From assembly GCA_018449595.1 (NCBI GenBank), contig JAAVUU010000001.1:682001-746000 (forward strand): DNA of 64,000 nucleotides, in the 5' to 3' direction. The position numbers were made by a program, and so were the translations under genes. The notes beneath the pieces are model-generated. The model was given only the letters and a program-made list of their open reading frames with translations, was not told where the DNA came from and did not search any database. The stretch is from Rhizobiales bacterium dw_265. GTDB lineage: Bacteria > Pseudomonadota > Alphaproteobacteria > Micropepsales > Micropepsaceae. Shown in pieces: positions 24,449-33,054 of this stretch; the first letter of the stretch is position 1; each line of letters begins with the position of its first letter.

Positions 24449-27316
24449 CTAGAAGTTGAACCTGACGCCAGCGCGGTAGGTCCGGCCGTTGGTGTCGTAA
24501 ACGTCGCCTCGGACAGGCGCGAAGTAATAGGCATCCTGCCCATTGCCGTTCGTGGAGGGAATGATCGCGGGCGACTTGTCCGCGACATTGTCCATGGCGC
24601 CATAGAACTGGAAGTTGTCGTTGAAGTTATACGAACCGCGCAGGTCGAAATAGGCGAAGAACGGCACGTTGTTGTAGTCGACGTTCGTCGCATTCCAGGC
24701 CGTGTTGATCTTGGCGGAGCCGATCAGACGGGTCTGGGCGGTGAAGGAGAACGGCCCTTCCGCGTAGGTGGTGGAAATGGTCGACCGTAACTTCGGAACG
24801 CCAACATCGACGCACTGCGGACCCAGGCAGTTGGCGGCATCCTGCAAGCTGCCCAGCACGCGGCGGGTCTGTTCGTCGGTGTAGTTGCCGATCACGCGCC
24901 ACATCAGGTTGCCGCTGTAGAAGGGCATCGTGTAGTCGGCCTGGAAGTCCAGACCCGACACGGTTTCCGCCGCGGCATTGACCGGCTGGGTGATGACCTG
25001 GCTCGGCACATTGGGGGACGAGAACGCATAGAATTGCGAACCGCAATAATAGGTCACGCCCGCGATGCACTGCTGCACGACCGTGGTGGCCGGGACGGTA
25101 TAGATCGCGCTGTGGATCAGGATCGAATACCAGTCGGCCGAGAGGGTGAAGCCCTCAAGCCAGGTCGGGGTGAAGACCACGCCGCCCGACAGGGTCGTCG
25201 CTTCTTCCGGCTTCAGGTTGATATTGCCCTGGCTGACGGTATAGCCCTGCACCGGCGTATAGCTGGGCGGGTTGAAGGGATTCTGGAACGAGTTCGACGT
25301 GAACTGGCCGGCGCTGAACAGTTCAGACAGGTTGGGCGCACGAATGTCCACCGAATAGGTGAAACGCAGCTTGAAATCGTCGGTCGCCTGGCTTGTCAGG
25401 CCCAGCTTGTAGGTTTCCACCAGGCCGCTGGTGGAATAGCCGGTCATGCGGCCCGCGGCGTTGAGATCCAGCGACTGGACGAAGGTGTCCCTCAGCAGCG
25501 GGGCATCGACTTCGAGGAAGCCTTCCTCGACGCTGTAATGGCCGTTGAAAGCCTTGAAATTGCCCACCGGGAACGCATTCGCCTGCGCCAGCGGATCGTC
25601 GGTGATGTTGCCGCTCTCCGAGCGATATTCCGCGCCGAACGCCACCGCGACGGGACCGGCCGGAAGTTCCCAGGGCAGCTTGCCCTGCACGGAACCCGAC
25701 AGGACGCTTTCGTCGAGCACGATATGCTCATAGTCGTTGCCGTAGGTGACGTACTTCGCCGCCGCCGGGGAGGCAACGCCGTCACCGAATAGATCCAGCG
25801 GCGAACAGCCATTGCCGGAAGCGGTCAGGGTCGAACGGCAGGCGATCGATCCGATCGGCAGGCCCGACGTGCCGACATTGGCCGCGGTGACGCGCACCGC
25901 GTCCACCGCATTGTTGTAATTGGCGTTGTAGGTGTTGTTGAGGACGTGGTCGTTGATGCGGGTCTGGCCGAACTGGTAATAGGCGTTCCACGACCAGTCG
26001 CTGCCCAGGGCGCCGTCCAGGCTGAAGACGACGCGCTGCAACTGGCGATCGGTGCGGTTCACCGGAATGCCGAAGGTCTGGGCCATGCCCTCCAGCGACG
26101 GATCGCCGAAGTTGGTGTAATTGTTGGTGTTCAGCGTTCCGATGGTGATGCTCTTAACGCCGGCCGTCTGCAACCGCGCCGCGATCGTGGGATCAAGATA
26201 CGCATTGTCGGCCATGATCGTCTGATTGGCGAGCTTGGTGTTGGGGATCGACGCGTTCTCGGTATAGGAACGGCCCCAGTTCAATTGCAGGCTGGCCTTG
26301 ATGTCGGGCGTGATCTCATAGGTCGCCTCGGCGAACAGCGTGGTCTTGTGCTGGTTGACCGTCAGGCCGCTGATGTCGGCGTAATAGGTCTGGGCGCTGG
26401 GGCCGGTCGCCAGCGAGCCGGACACGATACCGGCGTTGAAGGGCGTGGGCGTGGCGTTGGGGCCGACGAACTGGATGCCGGCCAGCGCATTGGCGGCCAG
26501 GCCGGTGCCCGCGGGGTTGGCCGTGATCAGGCCACCCGAGGTCGCCTGGGACAGGCCGACCTTGGCATGAAGATACTGAGGCTGCCCATTGCCCGCGGCG
26601 TAAGCCGGATTGTTGATCAACGCGGTCTGCTGACCATACCAGTTGGTCTGGCGGGGATACAAAATGCCGGGGGTGGCGGAATAATCGCCGGCAACCACGA
26701 TATGGCCGCGGCCGCCATCGAAGCTGGTGCCGTAGGCCGCGTCCATCTTGTAGTTTGGAAGTTCCCAGTTGACGTTGTCGCCGGCCTGGGCATTGCCCTT
26801 GAAGCCCTCGAAATTCTTGTTGATGATGACATTGACCACGCCCGCGACCGCGTCCGAGCCCCACACGGCCGATGCGCCGCCTGTCACCACGTCCACGCGC
26901 TGCACCAAGGAGGTGGGAATGGTCGCCAGGTCGGTGATGCCGGTGATGTTGGACTGAACCACGCGCTGACCGTCGAACAAGACCAGGGTGCGGTTGGTGC
27001 CAAGGTTGCGCAGGTTGACGGTATCCAGACCGACGGTCGCCGCCGAGATATTGCCGGCGCTGGCGCCGTTGGTGGCAGAGGAAGAGTTGCCGACCTGGGG
27101 GAGTTCGCGCAGGACGTCGCCGAGATCGGGCTTGGCTTCGCGGTTGAGGTCTTCGATGCCCACCACGGTCACAGGCGTCGGCTGCTGATAGCCGCTGAGC
27201 GTGATGCGCGAGGCGCTGACCTCCACCTGCTCGACATCGCTTCCCTGGGCGAAAGCGCCCCCAACCGCGGCAAGAGTCAAAAGAGACGATGTCAGAAACA
27301 GATGTGATTTGCGCAT
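24449..27316 (-). CDS. TonB-dependent receptor 1
   Basis: A 955-residue outer-membrane receptor. A signal peptide (MRKSHLFLTSSLLTLAAVGGAFA) is followed by a TonB-box region (VEQVEVSASRITLSG), the plug (LGDVLRELPQVGN, RNLGTNRTLVLFDGQRVV, VDVVTGGASAVWGSDAVAGVVNVI) and a large barrel ending in TYRAGVRFNF, the usual aromatic C-terminus. It imports a bulky substrate across the outer membrane. It is the first gene of the unit governed by element copy 2 and is followed by the DapA-like lyase gene after 71 bases. Confidence 0.9.
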   Translation of the reverse strand: MRKSHLFLTSSLLTLAAVGGAFAQGSDVEQVEVSASRITLSGYQQPTPVTVVGIEDLNREAKPDLGDVLRELPQVGNSSSATNGASAGNISAATVGLDTVNLRNLGTNRTLVLFDGQRVVQSNITGITDLATIPTSLVQRVDVVTGGASAVWGSDAVAGVVNVIINKNFEGFKGNAQAGDNVNWELPNYKMDAAYGTSFDGGRGHIVVAGDYSATPGILYPRQTNWYGQQTALINNPAYAAGNGQPQYLHAKVGLSQATSGGLITANPAGTGLAANALAGIQFVGPNATPTPFNAGIVSGSLATGPSAQTYYADISGLTVNQHKTTLFAEATYEITPDIKASLQLNWGRSYTENASIPNTKLANQTIMADNAYLDPTIAARLQTAGVKSITIGTLNTNNYTNFGDPSLEGMAQTFGIPVNRTDRQLQRVVFSLDGALGSDWSWNAYYQFGQTRINDHVLNNTYNANYNNAVDAVRVTAANVGTSGLPIGSIACRSTLTASGNGCSPLDLFGDGVASPAAAKYVTYGNDYEHIVLDESVLSGSVQGKLPWELPAGPVAVAFGAEYRSESGNITDDPLAQANAFPVGNFKAFNGHYSVEEGFLEVDAPLLRDTFVQSLDLNAAGRMTGYSTSGLVETYKLGLTSQATDDFKLRFTYSVDIRAPNLSELFSAGQFTSNSFQNPFNPPSYTPVQGYTVSQGNINLKPEEATTLSGGVVFTPTWLEGFTLSADWYSILIHSAIYTVPATTVVQQCIAGVTYYCGSQFYAFSSPNVPSQVITQPVNAAAETVSGLDFQADYTMPFYSGNLMWRVIGNYTDEQTRRVLGSLQDAANCLGPQCVDVGVPKLRSTISTTYAEGPFSFTAQTRLIGSAKINTAWNATNVDYNNVPFFAYFDLRGSYNFNDNFQFYGAMDNVADKSPAIIPSTNGNGQDAYYFAPVRGDVYDTNGRTYRAGVRFNF

Positions 27317-27393
27317 TACGAACCCCCGATCAATAGAACGCCACTCATGCGTTCACTACACAGGAGTGATGATCTATGACCCATTGCAATTCA

Positions 27394-27470
27394 CAAGTCT
27401 GTTATTTCAGTTTCGCAAATTGCTGATTTTGCGCCTTGTACGGCGGCACCGATCACAATACCGATCATCA
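27394..27470 (-). promoter_or_regulatory. Shared regulon element, copy 2
   Basis: Minus-strand reading: ATGATCGGTATTGTGATCGG, then GCGCAAAATCAGCAATTTGC, then GAAATAACAGACTTGTG. Box spacing is 52 bases, and the AATAACAG box ends 83 bases before the TonB receptor 1 ATG. It probably combines promoter and operator for the receptor-lyase-quinoprotein-cytochrome-oxygenase unit. Confidence 0.8.
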
Positions 27471-27703
27471 TGAATTACGGCTTGCATTTCGCGGTAAGAG
27501 CTTTGAGCCGGGCTTGGCGCCATGCATCGGGCCGCGCGCGGCCTGGCAGACGCTCCGTACAGAGATTTTTTGTCCCGGCGCCCGACAGCACCGAACCGTG
27601 CAGCGATTGGACCGGCGTGCATGCATGCATTGCGCACGCCTAAATGGGAGATTCGATCCGGGTTGCCGGACGGAGCCGGGCTTGCGGTCGGCGGCAGGCA
27701 GCC

Positions 27704-27742
27704 GCATGAATTCACCGGGATCGCCGCCCGGTGAATTCATGC
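27704..27742 (-). terminator. Perfect 16-base hairpin after the amidohydrolase array
   Basis: The arms GCATGAATTCACCGGG and CCCGGTGAATTCATGC are perfectly complementary, with a 7-base loop. The hairpin lies 38 bases past the stop of amidohydrolase A on the same strand. No T-run follows, so it may end the transcript with help, or stabilise the 3' end. It could also be a protein-binding palindrome. Confidence 0.6.
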
Positions 27743-27780
27743 GCTATCGGAAATGGTCGGGACCGGACGGGAGCGCCCGG

Positions 27781-29508
27781 TCAGCCCTGATAGCGGACCA
27801 CTCCGCCCACCACCGTCTGCACGATCTTCACGTCCTTGATCTTGTCCGGGTCCATGCTGTGCATGTCGTCGGCGAAGATCACATAATCGGCCAGCTTACC
27901 CGTGCTGATCGAGCCCTTGATGTCCTCTTCGAAGGTCGAATAGGCGCCATTATAAGTGCCGCACAGGATCGCCTGGTCGATGGTGATCTTCTGGCTGGCG
28001 CCCCAGGTCTCGCCGTTGAAGCCCTTGCGGGTCACCATGCCCTGGATCGCCATGCGCGGGTCGAAGGGACCGGGATAGAAGTCCGAGCCAGTCGAGGCCT
28101 TGATGCCCATTGCCAGCATGTCCTTGTAGGGATGCATATGCTCGGCCAGGTCAGCGCCGAAATATTTGTATTTGTCGGTATTATAATAAGTGTAGGTGCT
28201 GAACTCCGAGGGCTGGCCGTCCAGCACCTTGATCCGGCGCATCTGCTCCATGCTGGGCAGCGAGCAATGGACGAATTTCGGCCGGGAATTGGGCCGGGGG
28301 AACAGCCTGATGGCGCGCTCGAAGGCATTGAGCGTCATCTCGATCGCCGGTTCGCCATTGCAATGGGTGTTGAGGCGGATGCCGGCGCGGTGGATGCGCT
28401 CGGCCCAGGCATCGAGCGAGGGCTGGGTGTCGGTCAAGTTGCCCTTATAGGGCGGCGTCACCCCGATATAGGGCCGCGTCATCGACATGGTGCGTGACGA
28501 CAGGCCGCCGTCGGTGGAGTGCTCGTTGGAGCCGCCGAAGCGTAGCCATTCGTCGCCGAAGCCGGTCTTGACGCCGGTCTTTATCATCAACTCCAGCACT
28601 TCCTGTCCCGGTTCGTAATTGATGCGGGTGGCGAGGTTGCCGCGCGCCCGTACCGTCTGCGCCACGCTGAGAAAATCGGGATCGCGGCCATTGTCATAGC
28701 AGACGCTGGTGATGCCGTATTCGGCGAACTTCTTGGAGATGAACTCCAGGCCCGCGATGGCGCGGCGCTGCGTCTCGTCCGGGGAGAATTTCTCATGGTC
28801 GCCCTTGGCGTCCAGCACGCGCTGGGCCAGGTCGGTGGCGCGGCCCGACAACTCGCCGCGCGCATCCTTTTCGAAGGTGCCGCCAAACGGGTTGGGCGTG
28901 TTCTTGGTAACGCCGGCGAGCTGGAACGCCTTGCTGTTGTAATAGGCGGCATGGCCGCCGCGCAGATTGACCTTGACGGGATGGACGCTCGAGGCCTTGT
29001 CCAGGTCGGCGATGGTGAGGGAGCGGTTGTCCTTGATCTTGGTATCGTCATAGAAGGCCGCCTCGATCCAGGTGCCCGGAGGCGTCTTGGCGGCACGTTC
29101 CTTCAGCGCGTCGATGATGCGCTGGATGGTCCAGTATTCGACGATATAGGGATTGCCCGCCAGCACGCCGAACAGCAGCCCCTCGCCCCGGCCGTGATTG
29201 TGGGTGTCGTTGAAGCCCGGCGTGACGAACATGCCCTTGGCATCATAGGTGCGGGTCTTGGAGCCAGCCAGACTCTTGATCTCGGTGGTGCTGCCGACGG
29301 CGGTGAAACGGCCCCCTCGGATGGCGAAAGCCTGGGCGGCGGGGAGCCTGGGATCCATGGTCGCGACCTTGGCGTTGATCACGATCAGGTCGGGCGTGGG
29401 ATCGTCCTCGAACGCCTTGGCGCTGGAAAGCCAGGAAGCCCCCAGCATGGTCGCCGCAGTGAAACCGGACGCTTCCAGGAAGGCGCGGCGGCTCTTGATG
29501 ATGCTCAT
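27781..29508 (-). CDS. Tat-exported amidohydrolase A
   Basis: A 575-residue member of the Amidohydro_3 family and last of four tandem paralogues. The signal MSIIKSRRAFLEASGF carries the twin-arginine motif. Metal site: GFNDTHNHG (His103, His105), LNTHCNGEPAI, VHCSLPS and GSDFYPGPFDPRMAIQGM. HCNGE, in place of the usual HANGD, groups it with C and D. GGHAAYYNSKAFQLAGVTKNTPNPFGGTFEKDARGELSGR is a shared loop region. It should hydrolyse a periplasmic amide or similar C-N bond. It lies 23 bases after amidohydrolase B. Confidence 0.85.
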   Translation of the reverse strand: MSIIKSRRAFLEASGFTAATMLGASWLSSAKAFEDDPTPDLIVINAKVATMDPRLPAAQAFAIRGGRFTAVGSTTEIKSLAGSKTRTYDAKGMFVTPGFNDTHNHGRGEGLLFGVLAGNPYIVEYWTIQRIIDALKERAAKTPPGTWIEAAFYDDTKIKDNRSLTIADLDKASSVHPVKVNLRGGHAAYYNSKAFQLAGVTKNTPNPFGGTFEKDARGELSGRATDLAQRVLDAKGDHEKFSPDETQRRAIAGLEFISKKFAEYGITSVCYDNGRDPDFLSVAQTVRARGNLATRINYEPGQEVLELMIKTGVKTGFGDEWLRFGGSNEHSTDGGLSSRTMSMTRPYIGVTPPYKGNLTDTQPSLDAWAERIHRAGIRLNTHCNGEPAIEMTLNAFERAIRLFPRPNSRPKFVHCSLPSMEQMRRIKVLDGQPSEFSTYTYYNTDKYKYFGADLAEHMHPYKDMLAMGIKASTGSDFYPGPFDPRMAIQGMVTRKGFNGETWGASQKITIDQAILCGTYNGAYSTFEEDIKGSISTGKLADYVIFADDMHSMDPDKIKDVKIVQTVVGGVVRYQG

Positions 29509-29531
29509 GACACTCTCTTTGCGTTCGCGGT

Positions 29532-31250
29532 TCAGGCCTGGTGGCGGACGACGCCGCCCACCGTGGTCTGCACGACCTGCACGTCCTTGATCTTTTCCGG
29601 GTCGATGGCGTGGATGTCCGCGGCCAGCACGACAAAGTCGGCCAGCTTGCCTGGCGTGATGGAACCCTTGAGGTGTTCCTCGCGCGTGTCATAGGCGCCG
29701 TTCAGCGTGGCGGCCTTGATCGCCTGGTCCACCGTCACCTTCTGGTTGGCGCCCCAGACCTCGCCGTTGAAGCCCTTGCGCGTCACCATGCCCTGGATCG
29801 CCATCATCGGCGCGAAGGGCCCCGGCGTGCCGAAATCAGAGCCGGTGGAGGCATTCACGCCGGCGTCCGCCATGGTCTTGTAGGCCATGGCATGGGCCAT
29901 GAAATCAGCACCGTAATAATGGAACTTGTCGGAATTGTAATAGGCATAGGTGCTGAACAGCGCCCCCACCGCGTCGATCGCCTTCATGCGGCGGATGATG
30001 TCGTCATTGACGAAGGTGCAATGAGTGATCTTGGGCCGGGAATTGGGCACCGGATAGACTTTCAGCATATGCTCGAAAGCGGTCAGCGACTGGGCGATGG
30101 CGACGTCGCCATTGGCATGGACATTGACGCGGATGCCGGCGCGATGGACGCGCTCGGCCCAGGCATTGGTGTCTTCCTGGCGCTCGGTGACATTGCCGGT
30201 ATAGGGCGGGCTGATGCCGATATAGGGCCGGCTGAGGGCGGCGGTGCGCTCGGAGAAGGAGCCATCCACCCCATGCTCGGTAGTGGCGCCGAACTTGATC
30301 CACTCGTCGCCGAAATCGGTCTTGATACCAGTGCGGATCATCGCCTCCAGCACCTCGCCCAACGGCTCGAAGCTGATACGGTGCAGCAGCTTGCCGTTCT
30401 GGCGCACCGTCTGCATCGCCTCCAGCGCATTCTCGTCGTGGCAGACGCTGGTCAGGCCGTACTCCACGAACTTCTTGGAGATGAACTCCACCCCCGCGAC
30501 GGCGCGGCGATGCTCCTCGTCCGGCGCATAGGTGACGTATTTGCCCACGCCGCGGAAGATGTCGCGGGCGCGGTCGGTGACCCGGCCGTTCAATTCGCCA
30601 CGCGCATCCTTGTCGAAGGTGCCGCCGAAATGCGGCGGGGTGTTCTTGGTCAGGCCGGCCATCTCCATGGCCTTGCTGTTGTAGTAAGAAGTGTGGCCGC
30701 CGCGATGACGCACCACCACCGGATGGACGGTCGAAACCTTGTCCAGATCCTTGTTGGTCAACGGCCGGTTGTCCTTGACCTTGGCGTCGTCGAAATAGAA
30801 GCCCTGCACCCAGTAGCCCGGCGGGGTGACCGCGGCGCGCGCCTTCAGCTTGTCGATGATCGACTGGATGGTGACATATTCGACGACATAGGGATTGCCG
30901 ACCAGCACTTCATACAGAAGGATCGCGCCGCCGCCGTGGTTGTGAGTGTCGATGAAGCCGGGCGCGATCATCATGCCCTTGGCGTCATAGATGCGGGTCT
31001 TGGGGCCAGCCAGGCTTTTCATGTCGGTGGTCGAGCCCACCGCCAGGAAGCGGTCGCCCTTGACGGCGAAGGCCTCGGCGCGGGGCACGCTTGCGTCCAT
31101 CGTCGTGACCTTGGCGTTGATCACGACCAGGTCGGGCGTGGAATCCAGTTCGGCGGCGCGCGCCGTCGACAGCCAAGACGATCCCGCCAGCGTGGCGGCG
31201 GAAAAGCCCGACGATTCCAGAAAGGCCCGGCGGCTCTTGATGATGCTCAT
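29532..31250 (-). CDS. Tat-exported amidohydrolase B
   Basis: A 572-residue paralogue starting at the ATG 31250 (MSIIKSRRAFLESSGF), which gives an intact Tat signal; an in-frame ATG further upstream adds 16 residues before it. Metal site: GFIDTHNHGGG (His103, His105), VNVHANGDVAI, THCTFVN and GSDFGTPGPFAPMM. The HANGD motif and the GANQK C-terminal segment place it with amidohydrolase E, not with its tandem neighbours A, C and D, so the array carries two substrate subclasses. It lies 22 bases after the stop of C. Confidence 0.85.
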   Translation of the reverse strand: MSIIKSRRAFLESSGFSAATLAGSSWLSTARAAELDSTPDLVVINAKVTTMDASVPRAEAFAVKGDRFLAVGSTTDMKSLAGPKTRIYDAKGMMIAPGFIDTHNHGGGAILLYEVLVGNPYVVEYVTIQSIIDKLKARAAVTPPGYWVQGFYFDDAKVKDNRPLTNKDLDKVSTVHPVVVRHRGGHTSYYNSKAMEMAGLTKNTPPHFGGTFDKDARGELNGRVTDRARDIFRGVGKYVTYAPDEEHRRAVAGVEFISKKFVEYGLTSVCHDENALEAMQTVRQNGKLLHRISFEPLGEVLEAMIRTGIKTDFGDEWIKFGATTEHGVDGSFSERTAALSRPYIGISPPYTGNVTERQEDTNAWAERVHRAGIRVNVHANGDVAIAQSLTAFEHMLKVYPVPNSRPKITHCTFVNDDIIRRMKAIDAVGALFSTYAYYNSDKFHYYGADFMAHAMAYKTMADAGVNASTGSDFGTPGPFAPMMAIQGMVTRKGFNGEVWGANQKVTVDQAIKAATLNGAYDTREEHLKGSITPGKLADFVVLAADIHAIDPEKIKDVQVVQTTVGGVVRHQA

Positions 31251-31272
31251 GTCTGTCCCCGATGATGGTTCA

Positions 31273-32988
31273 TTAAGCCTGGTATGCCACGTTACCACCC
31301 ACCACGGTCTGGACGATCTTGATGTCCTTGATCTTGTCCGGATCTATGGTGTGCATGTCGTCGGCGAAGATCACATAGTCGGCCAGCTTGCCGGCGGTGA
31401 TCGAGCCTTTGATGTTTTCCTCGAAGGTGTGATAGGCGCCGTTGATCGTGCTGGCTTTGATCGCCTGGTCCACCGTCAGCTTCTGGCTGGGGCCCCAGGT
31501 CTCGCCATTGAAGCCCTTGCGCGTCACCATGCCCTGGATCGCCATACGCGGGTCGAAGGGGCCGGGATAGAAGTCCGAGCCCGTCGTGGCGTTGATCCCC
31601 GCATCGGCCATCGACTTGTAGGCCATCATGTGTTCGGCCATGTCCGCGCCGTAATATTTGAACTTGTCGGCATTGTAATAAATGTAGGTGCTGAACAGCG
31701 ACGGCTGGCCATCCAGCGCCTTGATGCGCTGGATCTGGGTTGCCGACGGCAACGAGCAATGGGTGAATTTCGGCCGCGCATTGGGCCGGGGAAACAATTT
31801 CAGTGCACGCTCATAGGCGATCAGGCTGCGCTCGATTGCCGGCTCGCCATTGCAGTGCGTGTTCAGCCGGATGCCGGCGCGGTGCATGCGCTCGGTCCAG
31901 GCGTTCAGGCTGTCCTGTGGTTCGGTCAGATTGCCCTTATAGGGCGGCGTGACGCCGATATAGGGCCGCGTCATGGACATGGTGCGCGAGGATAGCGCGC
32001 CGTCCTGCACCCGCTCCCAGGTGCCGCCGAAGCGAATCCATTCGTCGCCGAAACCGGTTCGGATGCCGGTCGCGATCATCGCTTCCAGCGTCTCGTTGCT
32101 GCCCTCGTAGTTGATGCGGGTCTTCAGCTTGCCCTGCTGGCGCACGATCTGCATGGCACCAATGACGCTGTCGCGGCCCGAGTCGTAGCAGACCCCGGTG
32201 ATGCCATATTCGGCGAACTTCTGCGAAATGAACGCCACGCCGGCGATCTGGCGCTGCTCGATCTGGGCCGGGGTGAAGCTCTCCTGCTTGCCGAACTTGG
32301 CCAGCACGCGCTGGGCATTGTCGGTCACCCGGCCGGACAGCTCGCCCCGTGCGTCCTTCTCATAGGTGCCGCCATACACGTCGGGCGTGCTCCTGGTGAC
32401 ATTCGCCAACTGGAAGGCGCGACTGTTATAGACGGCCGCATGGCCGCCGCGCAGGCTGACGGCCACCGGATGCGTCGTGGTCGCCTTGTCGAGATCCAGT
32501 CGCGTCAGCTGACGCCCGTCCTTGATCTTGGTGTCGTCATAGAAAGTGGCGTTGATCCAAGTGTCGGGCGGCAGGGTCTTGGCCTTGGCCGCGATCTTGT
32601 CGATGATCGACTGGATGGTGACATACTCCACCACATAAGGATTGCCCGCCAGCACGCCATAGAGCAAGCCCTCACCGCGGCCGTGATTGTGGGTGTCAAT
32701 GAAACCCGGGGTGATAAAGGCGCCCTTGGCGTCGTAGGTGCGGGTTCTGGGACCGGCCATGCTTTTCATGTCGGTGGTCGAGCCCACGGCCATGAACCGG
32801 CCGCCGCGCACGGCGAAAGCCTGAGCCATGGGCTGCGCCGGATCCATGGTGGTGACCTTGGCGTTGATCACGATCAGGTCCGGCGGCGCCTTGTCGTCGG
32901 CCCAGGCGTTCCAGGACGAACCCATCACCATGGCGGCGGTGAAGCCGGACGATTCCAGGAAGGCCCGGCGGCTTTTCAAGATACTCAT
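31273..32988 (-). CDS. Tat-exported amidohydrolase C
   Basis: A 571-residue paralogue with the signal MSILKSRRAFLESSGF. Metal site: GFIDTHNHGRG (His100, His102), LNTHCNGEPAI, THCSLPSATQ and GSDFYPGPFDPRMAIQGM. It shares an almost unbroken ~100-residue block with D (from LSSRTMSMTRPYIGVTPPY to the FTHCSLPSA region), much more similar than the rest of the two proteins. That is a sign of recent duplication or gene conversion. It should be exported and bind a metal like the others. Confidence 0.85.
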   Translation of the reverse strand: MSILKSRRAFLESSGFTAAMVMGSSWNAWADDKAPPDLIVINAKVTTMDPAQPMAQAFAVRGGRFMAVGSTTDMKSMAGPRTRTYDAKGAFITPGFIDTHNHGRGEGLLYGVLAGNPYVVEYVTIQSIIDKIAAKAKTLPPDTWINATFYDDTKIKDGRQLTRLDLDKATTTHPVAVSLRGGHAAVYNSRAFQLANVTRSTPDVYGGTYEKDARGELSGRVTDNAQRVLAKFGKQESFTPAQIEQRQIAGVAFISQKFAEYGITGVCYDSGRDSVIGAMQIVRQQGKLKTRINYEGSNETLEAMIATGIRTGFGDEWIRFGGTWERVQDGALSSRTMSMTRPYIGVTPPYKGNLTEPQDSLNAWTERMHRAGIRLNTHCNGEPAIERSLIAYERALKLFPRPNARPKFTHCSLPSATQIQRIKALDGQPSLFSTYIYYNADKFKYYGADMAEHMMAYKSMADAGINATTGSDFYPGPFDPRMAIQGMVTRKGFNGETWGPSQKLTVDQAIKASTINGAYHTFEENIKGSITAGKLADYVIFADDMHTIDPDKIKDIKIVQTVVGGNVAYQA

Positions 32989-33054
32989 CGCAATTCCCCT
33001 TGCTTACCCTTGCTGGATGGCGGCACCCTCACCGGCCCCGCGCGAAAATCCCCT

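Larger units (their letters stand above)
27317..27780. other. Intergenic region with regulon element and hairpin
   Basis: This 464-base gap between TonB receptor 1 and amidohydrolase A has no convincing gene. It holds regulon element copy 2 (27394-27470) near the receptor and a strong hairpin (27704-27742) just beyond the amidohydrolase stop. Bases ~27500-27700 show nothing further that I recognise. Confidence 0.6.
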
